Shown in pieces: positions 11,180-26,100 of a stretch of DNA of 64,000 nucleotides (position 1 is the stretch's first letter; every line of letters begins with the position of its first letter). The notes under the pieces are model-generated. The model made no database searches and was not told the origin of the DNA. It was given only the letters and a program-made list of their open reading frames with translations. Location: contig OZ034968.1 in the NCBI GenBank assembly GCA_964030785.1, forward strand, positions 26,685,186 through 26,749,185, written 5' to 3'. The stretch comes from Siderastrea siderea (Eukaryota; Cnidaria; Anthozoa; Scleractinia; Rhizangiidae). Made by a program: the position numbers and the translations under genes.

Positions 11180-14100
11180 ATGGCGGAATCAGGCCGCTTG
11201 GTATTTATGGTCTTTTTCCTCGGTTTTCTGACTCAGGTGTGTTTTGATGGCCCTTTAAAAACAACGCATATTTTTACATTGAATTTGTTTACAAAATATT
11301 GGAAAATTTGTGCTTGTTTTGTCAGGGACATGGACAGGATGCGGGTAATTTAGGAGTGCTTCATGTCGAAGGAACGAGAGATTCACGAGACTTTTGCATC
11401 GCTTACAACATGAAATGGGCCGGGAGAAGCCTTCCAACAGAACTTGATAAGACGGTAAATAGCACGACGTCAATTTCTTTCACAGCATTTAAAACTTGTC
11501 CTGTTAGAGAAATCAACGAATGCTTGGCCAGGAGATTTTCTTTGAAATACGTGATTCATCAGGGACATTTTCTCTTTCTTTTTCTTTTTTTTTTGCCCAT
11601 CTATTAACTGCTGCCAAGTATTTTGAAACCTTGAAAGGACAAGTCGAGATTAAAAAGATCACTTTTTATATTTATTCAGGGTTCGAATTTAATAGTATCC
11701 CATTAACCAATGGTTTGTAGTCTTCAGCATTTGGTTACTATACTATTAGGCATTTGCCTAGGTAACCAGCAATGGTTAGCAAAAATTTTCTAGACAAAAT
11801 TTCTTTTGCAAATATTTAATTAGATTTGATTTCCACAATTTTGCTGATGTGTAATAAATTACTTCTCTGTTTAAAGTTTGAGGGCAGAGGCTGTGGTAAT
11901 GCAGGGTTCAATTCTACCTGTTACCATCCCCCCCCCCCCCCCGGGCACAGCCCCGGGGATTTCCAATTTTTTTCTTACTTGGCAGTCTATTCCCCACCCC
12001 CCGGGCACGCAGAAAGAGACCATTCCCCACCCCCGGGACTCCTCATCGACCACAAATACGTTGTTTTGTGTTCAAAATTGATTTCCGTACAATAGCACAA
12101 CCAGACGTTTTGACAAGAACTTAAATGCTTTTCTAGAGTTTACTGAACGAAGGATATTACATAGTATTAAAAAACATGGACACTACATTGAAGAAGAAAA
12201 CTGAAGAAAAAGGTCTAACCATACTGGCATTCAGCTTGCGAGTAAAGAAATGTTCTTCACCGCATGTTTTCTTCTAATTATAGCACATGCACGAAAGAGG
12301 TCCGGTGAGCAAATTGATGACAGCATTTTTAGCGAAGGTGCGTTTGATGCGTACTCGAATGGATGGCGTTCATCACAAACATAGAAATATTTCTTCAGCG
12401 TATTTGTATGAAACAGATGCACGGCTTTATAGTCCAGTATTCTTGTTATGATTACGCAGTCTCGGGGCAGGTCATTTGAGAAAACCAATCGTCCAATTTT
12501 AATGAAATTTGGTGACCTTATGTATTTTTGGGTGTAGAATGCAATGATGTAGTTTTTGAAGCCATGAGACAAAACCTTAACTTGATAAAGGCAAACCAAC
12601 TTGAGTGAAAACTATTTTTTAATTTCAACTGTTGCTATGGAAACATGCACCCCCCCAGACTTCAAAAAAAAAGTAGATCATTGCATTCTTCAATGTTTGT
12701 TTTATGTTGTTGCCAATTTTGGCTGTGATTAGACTGGTTTTGAAGGAGAACGACCTGCCCCAAAATAATTGGCAGTTCACTGCAGGTGCCCAAGTGGCTC
12801 CCCCACTGACCAAGCCACTGTTCGACATACCCAGATTAAAGTAAGTTCCAAAGGCAGCTGAGACAATGTACTTTTGGTTTGTAGTGAGTTTTGGTTAAAT
12901 ATCTGCTTACCATAGAGCACTCTTTACGACAAATTTGACAAAATGTTGTTGTTTTTGCGGGTATCTACTACCTTAAACAATTTATAATAAACGTGCCTTT
13001 GAATACAGATTTTAATTTTGAGGAGTTATTCTTCTCCAACCAATCTGCTACAAATTCTAGAGATTTTCCCTGGAAATAGGCAGTCTTCTCTACGCGGTCC
13101 GGCGCCATTGTGTCAACTGAGAAGCGATAAGCTAGTGACGTGCTTCACAAGAAAAACGAGAAGTTATTTTCGATTGGCCCCGCCCCCCTACCCCCAGGGA
13201 CAAAACCGTTTCAAACAATTTCCCACCCTTGGGCCCGAAGGGCTGGACTTGTCCCAGGGGATGCCCAGGGGAGGGGGGTGGGGGTGGTAACAGGTAAAAT
13301 TGAACCATGCATAAAAAGTTACAGTGTACTAGCTAATAGCAATAAATATTGCAGTGCTTCGTAGTTTTATAAGCTTCTAAACTTCATATAATTTGGCTGA
13401 TAAAATTTCTGCATATTTACCCAAATTGGTAATTACTCCAGAATTGAATCTGAGCCCTGGCAATAAACCTGTAATTAAGTAGCGCCATCTCACCCGGAAG
13501 TCACAGTAAGCCAAATAACCAGTCAGGATGAAATGATATCCTTTCTGTTTGTTTTCGTCCATGACCAATCACGAAAAAGTCTTCAATCAGACTTTTTTAC
13601 ACTCTCAAGACCTAACAAAGAAATGTGACCTCTCACACAAAAATGTACATTAATGGATATCCATGAGAATGGCTAAAAGGCATTCACTTGCCATTCATCA
13701 GCCATTCACGAATGGTACATGTAGGAGGCCGTTCAAATGGCAGTGTGTAGCCGTTCCAAAAATGTTCATGTGTTTGAACGGCTAGGGTTATCTGTTCAGA
13801 AAAATATTCTCTATAATTATGATAGCTGTTCGAACGGCTGCTGCTAGGCCTTCTTCCTTCCCAGAGAAGAGTTAGGGAGGGGCTGGGGAGAGCCTGATTT
13901 CTGGTTAAGTATACTTCTTTCACTTGGACATAGCCTGCGAGCAAGCTCTCTCGGGGGGTGGGGGCACGGAAGAGGGAATAAAAATTGAAACACTAAATGA
14001 AGCTAATATTGAAACTTAAAGTCAATGACAACTGTTAAAGAATTTGTAAGAAATAGAGAATACGGTCCGAAGTTAGTTTCAGGTCAAAACTGCATCAAAT

Positions 14101-17100
14101 TTGCATAACACATGGAATCTGACCTTCTTTCACGTGTTTAACATGTTTGTTACATTTTTTGGTTTACGCTGATTGGCCAAAATCTGACAGCTCAGACAAC
14201 AGGGAGCCACAGCTGCGCTGGAGGTGGAATTCAAATTCCTGAGTCGTCGTTGCAAGCTCTCTCTCCATCTTTCCCTCTATCACGCCCACACCCCTGAGAG
14301 AGCTTACTTGCATGCTAACTTGGACATTCAAACTCAGACAGAAACTTACATTTCTAGCACAAATGGTAATCTTAGGCAGTGGTGGATCCAGGATTTTTGA
14401 AGGGGGGGTGGCTGACCTGACAGAATGATATCGGAACAATCAGAGACAAAATCACCTCAGTGATAGCCTTGTTCCCTTTCTTAATTTCAAGCTTAAACGA
14501 ACCCAAAGAGAGGGGTGGCAAGGAGGGGTGGCTAGCCACCCAATCCACTCTCCCTGGACCTGCTCCTGTGTTAGGCTTGCTAAGCTGGCTTGAACTGGTG
14601 ACCTTTATTTTTGAGATGGATGGGACCAACTGAGATTGCTTAAGTAAGCTAACAATGTAACAGCTAGATCATGATTGTATTATAACAAAAGGTAATGTTA
14701 GGCAGCTAACCTTGACACTGTCGATTAAACTTGTGGTGTTCATTCATGTGTTGGGGTAGGGGCGACTGACTGATGACAGCTAGAAATGTTACTTGTCAAT
14801 GAACTGTCTGTTGATTGGATTTTTTTTGAAACCATACCACTCAACATTTTTGTTTGACTATTTTTGTTTGATTTTTTAAATTTATGGGCATTTTTGATAA
14901 TGATGATTGTCACATCTTGTGTTACATTTTTTCTGTCAGCTGAAATATTCACTGGTTGAAGCCAAGCCTCCCCTACTATGCCAGCCAGCTCAAAATCCAT
15001 CTGACATGAAAGATGCAGCTGTTGCTATTCAAAGAGGAAACTGTACATTACTTGAAAAAGGAATATATGCACAAAATCCTGGAGCAAAGGAGGTCATTAT
15101 CATCAGTAATGATACTTTGGTAAGTAGTCACTGGTCCATGTACATTTTTTGTACAGCATAGAGGAAGTATTAAACACCTGGAAGTGGAGTATAGTTTTTG
15201 GATATGTTCACCTTTATGAAACAAAAGCCACTGAGTCATTCCTACCATATCCAAATTTTTGTGGCCTGTCAGTGTTTCCAATTCCACTTTACTTTAAAGT
15301 TTTCAAGCTCAGTGTTACCGTAATTAATTTGTAGTTTTTTTAATCATTTCAATCGAATTCAGGGATGAAAGGAAATATTTCAATTTGATAGGGTACCAAC
15401 ACCCAGCATATTTAAGTTATATTTTCTGTAATTTGATCTGTAAATAGTGTGCACTGGTTGTTGCAAGAAAAGTTCAAATATCCATCATGATGTAAAATTC
15501 TCCTCATAACTTCAGTCATGCTCTTTTTAATCCTTTTTTACAGTTTACTCCTGATGGAAATTCAACAGATAAATTTAACATACCAATGGCTGTCATCAGT
15601 AAAGATGATTGGACCAGAATCAAGGTTTGTTTTGTCTATTCTGAAACAGTGATCTGTACAGCTTTGTTTTGGCATAATTAAATGTTTTAATAATTAAACA
15701 GTTTCTATAAGTCAGCATCAGCACTTAAGAAGCCCTCATTCAGCTGTAGGGCTTTCTAAAAGGGGAAATCCAAGCAGAAATATTGTAATGATTAAAGATT
15801 CTAATAATGTAAGGTTCAAACGTGTCCAATACTCACCACTTGTTCAAGTTGTGAAAGTGGTGATTCAACTCGTACCAGTCGTACGAGTCATAAAACAATG
15901 GTTGCAAGTGGTTCGATTTGTTCAAGTTGTGATATGGTATTTTTCAGTGAAATAAAATGAAGTGTTACTTGTTGTTGCATTTCATTAAGGCAGGGACCCA
16001 CTCAACTCCCACGAGTTGTACAGTCAACTAGTTCAAATGGTGAAACTGCATCTCATTAAGAAAGGCAGGGGCCCAGTCAACTCGTACGAGTCTTTCAACT
16101 CGTTCAAGTAGTAAAACTGCATCTCATTAAGAAAGGCAGGGGCCCAGTCAACTCATACAAGTCGTGACTATGCCTCGTTCTTTGAGAGTATGACCCCAAA
16201 ACATTTGTTGCATGAAACAAACCGAACACCGAGCTCATGTGCATACGCCGGTACACGAAATAGAAAACGATAACATGTCTATTACTCGTTCTATAAGCAT
16301 TGCACAAACTGATTACAGAGTTTTAAAAGCGAACTGCTATGTGGATTACTTCTTCTATTGAAACCTTGTGAAACTGTCCAAAGGAAGACAACTATAATTT
16401 TGCCTTGTTATTTAAGCTACGTACAAAGTGAGCGACATACATGAAAGACATAAAATTATGTTCAAAGCGAGCGAGGTACATGAAATAGGAGACAATAATA
16501 TGTCTATTACTCGTTCTATAGGCCTTGCGCAAACTGAGAACAAAGTTTGTCAAAGTGTTAGAAGCGGGTTCTCCAAGAGACAAGCGATAGCATGCCACCC
16601 ACATCATACACTAAATAAAACATTACTGTGCATGTTTTACAACCTGATACCAAAGTTTCCCTGACATTTCAGAATCATACACAACTCAAAACGCTCCACT
16701 GACACATTTACTTCATAATGTGTGGTTCCAGAAAATATCCATACCCCCCCCACGGAAGGGATTTTTCCTATAACCCCCCCACCCCTCTGTATTTTCCAAA
16801 AACGGCCCACAAACTATACCCCCCCCCCCCTCCGGAAATTCCAATTTTTTCCTACACCCCTTGGAAATATTTCTATTTCTTGTTTAAAGCGAAAAATTAG
16901 CTAAACTATAGTTTAAGAATCCAAATTTCGAGGGTTACTGGCGTTTTCTGGTAAATTCGCGTATGTGAGTGGAAGTTACGTCGCATGTCAAATGCTATTG
17001 TGCATGCATATCGTCATAAATTTTATTTACGACGAATTCTGCCTCATTATCTTGACGAAACAGCAACACTTCAATTTATAATCCGAGTATTTGACAAATT

Positions 17101-20100
17101 ACAAGTTCTCTTGAGAAATAAATGTTGAGTAAGAATCGCTAAGTTACGCTGCCAAGGTAAAAAAATGAGTACTGTAATCAAAACAACATATTTTTTGCGG
17201 GTATATTTGAACCTAAATTTTATTGAAGGCTTGCCAGTATATAAAACCCGCATGCAAATCAATAAGACAGCTAGCAGTTTTGCTGTAAGCCATTTTGTTC
17301 TCAGTAATTTTGGAAGATGACTGCGATTGCCTTCCAGTTTCCATCGTGCAGTGTAATTCAATCTTCTCCATGACAATTAGCGAACGGTTGTCTCGTCGAC
17401 TGGCGGTGAAAGTTTGACATGCCGCCGATTTTGCAATTTGCATAATTCTGCTTTTATTTATGCTGATGTAAGGCTGTGGTAAACCGCCTTCTCTGGAGAC
17501 CTGGCAAAGCTAGAAAACTTTTGCACAACTAGATTTATCTAGTGTAAAGTTAAGCCGAAAACGACGTTGCAAGCAGCATGAATGTATTCGAAAACATTTC
17601 AGCGCACACGCGGGAATGTTCTGTAAACAAACTTATCTGAACAATGGTTCATGTTACGTGCTCCCATCAAACACTTCCCTTTTAATACTCGGGATGCCTT
17701 TTACTTTATTTTATACTTGCTTTATGCAATTGTGATGACGCCTGTGTGATTTTTCACTGCTACCGAAGAAATTTTGCCCGTTTCTTTCATGCCGAAATAT
17801 TATAAATGTTTGAGTCAAAACCTGTGAAACGGGCATGTTTTTATTTTTGATTTATATAACGCGCCTAAGTCGTAAATTTCTTACAGATAATATTTGTCTG
17901 CCGAACTATAATTATTACAGTGTTTTTACGTAGTTTTCGATCAAGAATTACTCTTAGCGGGATCAAGAACTGTTTTGTGTCGATTCCGAATTACTACTGT
18001 GCTCAATGTTGACGCAATAATTCAGTTCAAATGATAGTTTTCACGCCGGCGGACAACAACGAAGAAATGCGACGTAAATGTCTGCACTGCTACTAGCAGA
18101 GACGGATACAGTTCGAAATCAAATGACAGACGTATCTGCTTAAATATGTGTGACAGAGATTCTTGGTGTAATTTACGGGATTTACTCGTCTTCCACAGCA
18201 TGAGCTGTTCGCTAATCCGCCGCTGTTTGGTAAAATGACCGGACTCTCGCAGCACCAGAAATCGAGCCTGACCACCTTGAAAATATTAGTTTTGTGCAGT
18301 TAACAAGATCAATGTTTGCGTCCGCGGATCGGTAAGCAAAATGCAAACAGAAAATTTAACATATAGGAATAATGGAACCGGTCTGGAAAAAATAATATAA
18401 ATTGATACAACACCCCCCCCCCCTCCTCAGGATTTTCCTGGGCCTTTGACCCCCCCACCACCCTGGAAATTCCAATCCCTTCCGTGGGGGGGGGTGTGGA
18501 TATTTTCTGGAACCACACAATGCTTCTTCCCATTTCCCGTTCGATATACCATATTCTAATTGGATCAAACTGTAATTTCTCATGTAACAAATGTTTGACC
18601 ACAGAGTAGAGTCATTTATTTCTGTTAAACACTCATGGAAAAGATAATAAACACTAAAGCCCAAATTCCCACACGCCCAACAAACTACCGTGAACAGTTT
18701 TCATTGTATAAATAAACAACAAACGTACGTATGCAAATTTCAAAGACCGGCTTTGAATATTTAATTCCATTCAAAACTGCAAAACTCAAACTAAAATGGC
18801 TTACATATCGCATGTAACCAACTGGATGGTGATCATCGAGTTGACTTCGACCCTTTCACAGTGCGATGTGGTCTTACCAGTTCTACAACTTGTTAAAGTC
18901 TTGTTTTAACTCTCTTCAAATTCTAAGTGTCGATAATGACATGCAGTTTCACCAGTTGCACCACTTGAACGAGTCGTACACTTGAAAGGACCCCCTTCCA
19001 CACAGCTCTACCATATTGTAAGTACGGGTAGTGATATGCAATTTCACCGCTTGAACGACTTGAAGGAGTCCTACCAGTTGAAAAGACCCCCTTCCTCACA
19101 GCTCTACCGAACTGTAAGTAAGAGTAATGATATGCAACTTCACCACTTGCACGACTTGAACGAGTCGTACCAGTTGAAAGGACCCCCTTCCTCTCAACTC
19201 TACCAGACTGTAAGTAAGAGTAATGGTATGCAATTTCGCCACTTGAATGACTTGAACGAGTCATACCAGTTGAAAGGACCGCCTTCCACACAGTTCTACC
19301 AAACTGTAACTAACAGTAATGATGTGCAATTGTGTGGCTCCAGAAAATATCCATACCCCACCCACGGAAGGGATTTTTCATATGACCCCCCCTCCCCTCT
19401 GGATTTTCCAAAAACGGCCCACAAACTATACCCCTCCCCCCCCTCCGGAAATTCCAATTTTTTCCTATACCCCCTGGAAATATTTCTATTTCTTGTTTAA
19501 AGCGAAAAATTAGCTAAACTATAGTTTAAGAATCCAAATTTCGATGGTTACTTGCGTTTTCTGCTAAATTCGCGTATATGAGCAGAAGTTACGTCGCATG
19601 TCAAATGCTATTGTGCATGCATATCTGACATATCGTCATAAATTTTATTTACGACCAATTCCACTTCATTATCTTGACGAAACAGCAACACCTCAATTTA
19701 TAATTCAAGTAGTTGGCAAAATATAAGTTCTCTTGAGAAATAAATGTTGAGTAAGAATCGCTAAGTTACGCTGCCAAGGTAAAAAATGAGTACTGTAATC
19801 AAAACAACATTTTGTGTCAGATTTCGGTGTACCAAATTTGCATGTTCTATTTACGGATATTTTCAGATAGAATTATCTTTCGTTTGGCATCATTAACTTT
19901 CGTTTGGCAGCTGGAAAATCTTATCATTCTTGGCCTTCAGTGAAGATTTTGATGTTTGTAATGTTTTCAATGACGATAAAGTTTTTCAAGCTGTTCTTTC
20001 GTAGTGATGCTTACTGTTAATTAAGCCTCCTTGTAGCTGTTATTTTTGTCGTCGCGTTGCGCGAAAACGTTCTTCTTTTAGCTTGTTCTCGGCTGCATGG

Positions 20101-23100
20101 GCTCACACCACAGTATTGTCACTGTATGCACTCTTCTTGACGACCAAATTTGCTTGTGGTTGCAGATGCTTGACAGCGAATTTCAGTATCTGCTTCCTTT
20201 CAGTTGTATTTTATTAGCCGAAAAACGTTGTTTCGCTAAGCACGACAAATTAATAAAACGACCGGCCAATTCAATCGGCATGCATTCTGCAAGATAAATG
20301 TTTGCCATTTACAATATATTAGTTCTGCATTTGAGAATAAACACATTCTGATCATCATATTATTGATATATTTTTGCTTTACTAAAGTATAGTAAATAAT
20401 TTATGATTCAGAGAAGGAACGACTTCGTTCTCAAGTTTTCGCTTCACAGCCAATGTGTCATGCACGAGTGATCACGGCACCGGATTCTATTTTTGCCAAA
20501 AGTTACCTGTGCGCGATGTCATGATGGTTCATGTTACGCGCTCCCATCAAACACTTCCCTTTTAATACTTGGGATTTATTTTATACTTGCTTTATGCAAT
20601 TGTAATGATGACTATGTGATTTTCCACTGCTACCGAAGAAATTTTGCCCGTTTATTTCATGCCGAAATATTAATGTTTGAGTCAAAACCCCTGAAACGGC
20701 CATGTTTTTATTTTTGATTCCAAAGACCATTTCGACGGGATTTAAATCATAACTATAGCCTGGCAGTTTAACAAGAGTAATGATCTTTCTAGCTAAAATT
20801 CTGCATAATACGATTTCTTTATGTACACTTGCATTATCAGCCACCAAATAACTGTTCGCGGGCAAGAGTGGCAGCACTTGAATCTCTATTACATCAGTTA
20901 TTAGATCTGCTGTGAAATTTCCTTCAACTGGAATTGCCTGCAAGACTCCCTCGTTAAATCCACAAACACCTAGAGTGGAAAACTTTCCAGCTCGTGCTCT
21001 GCTTTTCTGACGAAGGACCGGACATATAAGCCAGAGAAAAGTGCAACAAATGTAAATGTTTTCAAAAGTATGGAAGAGAATAGATATTCGCAACAACTCT
21101 CGACCATGCAGCATGTAAACCCGCGTGAGTGCCCTTACTGCTTTAAAAGTATTTCCACTGACCAACAAGGCAGTTTTTGTAACTTCTGTGGAGGAATTTT
21201 CCCAAAAAATTACACGAGGTGGTAAAATTAATGTTGCAACAAGTATCATATACATGTGCATTTCCGCTGTCGTAACATGACTCGAGAATCAGTAATAAAG
21301 GAAAAATAAACCACACGTTCACTGTATATTTGTGCTTGTCCATTTTGTGTTGTTTTTCTTGTGTTTTGATTTAGACTAATCTCCTTTTGGGAATAGAAAC
21401 TAATAGACTTCAGCCGTCCCTTGACTAGCAGCAACTAATTTGGCGTAACAGTATAATACTTGTACAGTAACTGTGTCGATTCCGAATTACTACTGTGCTC
21501 AATGTTGACGCAATAATTCAGTTCAAATGATAGTTTTCACGCCGGCGGACAACAACGAAGAAATGCGACGTAAATGTCTGCACTGCTACTAGCAGAGACG
21601 GATACAGTTCGAAATCAAATGACAGACGTATCTGCTTAAATATGTGTGACAGAGATTCTTGGTGTAATTTACGGGATTTACTCGTCTTCCACAGCATGAG
21701 CTGTTCGCTAATCCGCCGCTGTTTGGTAAAATGACCGGACTCTCGCAGCACCAGAAATCGAGCCTGACCACCTTGAAAATATTAGTTTTGTGCAGTTAAC
21801 AAGATCAATGTTTGCGTCCGCGGATCGGTAAGCAAAATGCAAACAGAAAATTTAACATATAGGAATAATGGAACCGGTCTGGAAAAAATAATATAAATTG
21901 ATACAACACCCCCCCCCCCTCCTCAGGATTTTCCTGGGCCTTTGACCCCCCCACCACCCTGGAAATTCCAATCCCTTCCGTGGGGGGGGGTGTGGATATT
22001 TTCTGGAACCACACAATGCTTCTTCCCATTTCCCGTTCGATATACCATATTCTAATTGGATCAAACTGTAATTTCTCATGTAACAAATGTTTGACCACAG
22101 AGTAGAGTCATTTATTTCTGTTAAACACTCATGGAAAAGATAATAAACACTAAAGCCCAAATTCCCACACGCCCAACAAACTACCGTGAACAGTTTTCAT
22201 TGTATAAATAAACAACAAACGTACGTATGCAAATTTCAAAGACCGGCTTTGAATATTTAATTCCATTCAAAACTGCAAAACTCAAACTAAAATGGCTTAC
22301 ATATCGCATGTAACCAACTGGATGGTGATCATCGAGTTGACTTCGACCCTTTCACAGTGCGATGTGGTCTTACCAGTTCTACAACTTGTTAAAGTCTTGT
22401 TTTAACTCTCTTCAAATTCTAAGTGTCGATAATGACATGCAGTTTCACCAGTTGCACCACTTGAACGAGTCGTACACTTGAAAGGACCCCCTTCCACACA
22501 GCTCTACCATATTGTAAGTACGGGTAGTGATATGCAATTTCACCGCTTGAACGACTTGAAGGAGTCCTACCAGTTGAAAAGACCCCCTTCCTCACAGCTC
22601 TACCGAACTGTAAGTAAGAGTAATGATATGCAACTTCACCACTTGCACGACTTGAACGAGTCGTACCAGTTGAAAGGACCCCCTTCCTCTCAACTCTACC
22701 AGACTGTAAGTAAGAGTAATGGTATGCAATTTCGCCACTTGAATGACTTGAACGAGTCATACCAGTTGAAAGGACCGCCTTCCACACAGTTCTACCAAAC
22801 TGTAACTAACAGTAATGATGTGCAATTGTGTGGCTCCAGAAAATATCCATACCCCACCCACGGAAGGGATTTTTCATATGACCCCCCCTCCCCTCTGGAT
22901 TTTCCAAAAACGGCCCACAAACTATACCCCTCCCCCCCCTCCGGAAATTCCAATTTTTTCCTATACCCCCTGGAAATATTTCTATTTCTTGTTTAAAGCG
23001 AAAAATTAGCTAAACTATAGTTTAAGAATCCAAATTTCGATGGTTACTTGCGTTTTCTGCTAAATTCGCGTATATGAGCAGAAGTTACGTCGCATGTCAA

Positions 23101-26100
23101 ATGCTATTGTGCATGCATATCTGACATATCGTCATAAATTTTATTTACGACCAATTCCGCTTCATTATCTTGACGAAACAGCAACACCTCAATTTATAAT
23201 TCAAGTAGTTGGCAAAATATAAGTTCTCTTGAGAAATAAATGTTGAGTAAGAATCGCTAAGTTACGCTGCCAAGGTAAAAAATGAGTACTGTAATCAAAA
23301 CAACATTTTGTGTCAGATTTCGGTGTACCAAATTTGCATGTTCTATTTACGGATATTTTCAGATAGAATTATCTTTCGTTTGGCATCATTAACTTTCGTT
23401 TGGCAGCTGGAAAATCTTATCATTCTTGGCCTTCAGTGAAGATTTTGATGTTTGTAATGTTTTCAATGACGATAAAGTTTTTCAAGCTGTTCTTTCGTAG
23501 TGATGCTTACTGTTAATTAAGCCTCCTTGTAGCTGTTATTTTTGTCGTCGCGTTGCGCGAAAACGTTCTTCTTTTAGCTTGTTCTCGGCTGCATGGGCTC
23601 ACACCACAGTATTGTCACTGTATGCACTCTTCTTGACGACCAAATTTGCTTGTGGTTGCAGATGCTTGACAGCGAATTTCAGTATCTGCTTCCTTTCAGT
23701 TGTATTTTATTAGCCGAAAAACGTTGTTTCGCTAAGCACGACAAATTAATAAAACGACCGGCCAATTCAATCGGCATGCATTCTGCAAGATAAATGTTTG
23801 CCATTTACAATATATTAGTTCTGCATTTGAGAATAAACACATTCTGATCATCATATTATTGATATATTTTTGCTTTACTAAAGTATAGTAAATAATTTAT
23901 GATTCAGAGAAGGAACGACTTCGTTCTCAAGTTTTCGCTTCACAGCCAATGTGTCATGCACGAGTGATCACGGCACCGGATTCTATTTTTGCCAAAAGTT
24001 ACCTGTGCGCGATGTCATGATGGTTCATGTTACGCGCTCCCATCAAACACTTCCCTTTTAATACTTGGGATTTATTTTATACTTGCTTTATGCAATTGTA
24101 ATGATGACTATGTGATTTTCCACTGCTACCGAAGAAATTTTGCCCGTTTATTTCATGCCGAAATATTAATGTTTGAGTCAAAACCCCTGAAACGGCCATG
24201 TTTTTATTTTTGATTCCAAAGACCATTTCGACGGGATTTAAATCATAACTATAGCCTGGCAGTTTAACAAGAGTAATGATCTTTCTAGCTAAAATTCTGC
24301 ATAATACGATTTCTTTATGTACACTTGCATTATCAGCCACCAAATAACTGTTCGCGGGCAAGAGTGGCAGCACTTGAATCTCTATTACATCAGTTATTAG
24401 ATCTGCTGTGAAATTTCCTTCAACTGGAATTGCCTGCAAGACTCCCTCGTTAAATCCACAAACACCTAGAGTGGAAAACTTTCCAGCTCGTGCTCTGCTT
24501 TTCTGACGAAGGACCGGACATATAAGCCAGAGAAAAGTGCAACAAATGTAAATGTTTTCAAAAGTATGGAAGAGAATAGATATTCGCAACAACTCTCGAC
24601 CATGCAGCATGTAAACCCGCGTGAGTGCCCTTACTGCTTTAAAAGTATTTCCACTGACCAACAAGGCAGTTTTTGTAACTTCTGTGGAGGAATTTTCCCA
24701 AAAAATTACACGAGGTGGTAAAATTAATGTTGCAACAAGTATCATATACATGTGCATTTCCGCTGTCGTAACATGACTCGAGAATCAGTAATAAAGGAAA
24801 AATAAACCACACGTTCACTGTATATTTGTGCTTGTCCATTTTGTGTTGTTTTTCTTGTGTTTTGATTTAGACTAATCTCCTTTTGGGAATAGAAACTAAT
24901 AGACTTCAGCCGTCCCTTGACTAGCAGCAACTAATTTGGCGTAACAGTATAATACTTGTACAGTAACTGTTTCACGGTCCGAGGAAAATCGCTCTATAAT
25001 TATTACAGTGTTTTTACGTAGTTTTCGATCAAGAATTATTCTTAGCGGGATCAAGAACTGTTTTGTGTCGATTCCGAATTATTACTGTGCTCAATGTCGA
25101 CCCAATAATTCAGTTCAAACGATAGTTTTCACGCCGGCGAACAACAGCGAAGAAATGCGATGTAAATGTCTGCGCTGCTACTAGCAGAGACGGATACAGT
25201 TCGAAATCAAATGACAGACGTATCTGCTTAAATATGTGTGACAGAGATTCTTGGTGTAATTTACGGGATTTGCTCATCTTCCACAGCGTGAGCTGTTCGC
25301 TAATCAGCCGCTGTTTGGTAAAATGACCGGACTCTCGCAGCACCAGAAATCGAGCCTGACCACCTTGAAAATATTACTTTTGTGCAGTTAACAAGATCAA
25401 TGTTTGCGTCCGCAGATCGGTAAGCAAAATGCAAACAAAGAAAATTAAACATATAGGAATAATGGAACCAGTCTGGAAAAAATAATATAAATTGATACAA
25501 CACCCCCCACCCCTTCAGGATTTTCCTGGGCCTTTGACCCCCCACCCCCCCTGGAAATTCCAATCCCTTCCGTGGGGGGGTATGGATATTTTCTGGAACC
25601 ACACATTTCACCACTTGCACAACTTGAACTAGTCATACCACTTGAAAGGACCCCCTTCCTCACAGCTCTTCCGAACTGTAAGTAAGAGTAATGATATGCA
25701 ATTTCACCACTTGAACGACTTGAACGAGTCGTACCACTTGAAAGGACCCCCTTCCTCACTCCTCTACCGGACTGCAAGTAAGAGTAATGATATGCAATTT
25801 CACCACTTGAACGAGTTGTACCAGTTGAAACGACCCCCTTCCACACAGCTCTACCGAACTGTAAGTAAGAGTAATGATATGCAATTTCACCACTTGCATG
25901 ACTTGAATGAGTCATACCACTTGAAAGGACCCCCTTCCTCACAACTCAAATGGACGGTAAGTAAGAGTAATGATATGCAATTTCACCACTTGATTTCACC
26001 AGTTGCACCACTCGTACGAGTTGACTAGAACCCTTCCTTAAAACAACGCTCAAATTCTAATTGTCTATTAATAATGATATGCAAAGGCACCAATAAATTC

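Larger units (their letters stand above)
17976..24967 (+). repeat. Recent 3496-bp tandem duplication
   Basis: Copies 17976-21471 and 21472-24967 were compared by eye; I noticed only one difference (a in 19668, g at the matching site in copy 2). The junctions share the word CTGT. A third, older partial copy (about 24988-25605, roughly 95% alike) follows. The duplication cuts through the transposon copies, so it arose after their insertion. Confidence 0.9.

Noticed and set aside
12231..12599. 122-codon minus-strand frame
   Set aside because: Lies inside the C-run TIR element; no family recognised and no splice context.
14375..14572. Possible MITE starting GTGGTGGATCCAGG
   Set aside because: The ends match only weakly in inverse and no target duplication was found.
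18982..19500. 172-codon open frame (and 22478-22996, and 122-165-codon frames on the other strand)
   Set aside because: Produced by the 96-bp repeat, whose period is a multiple of three; no known domain, frames open on both strands.
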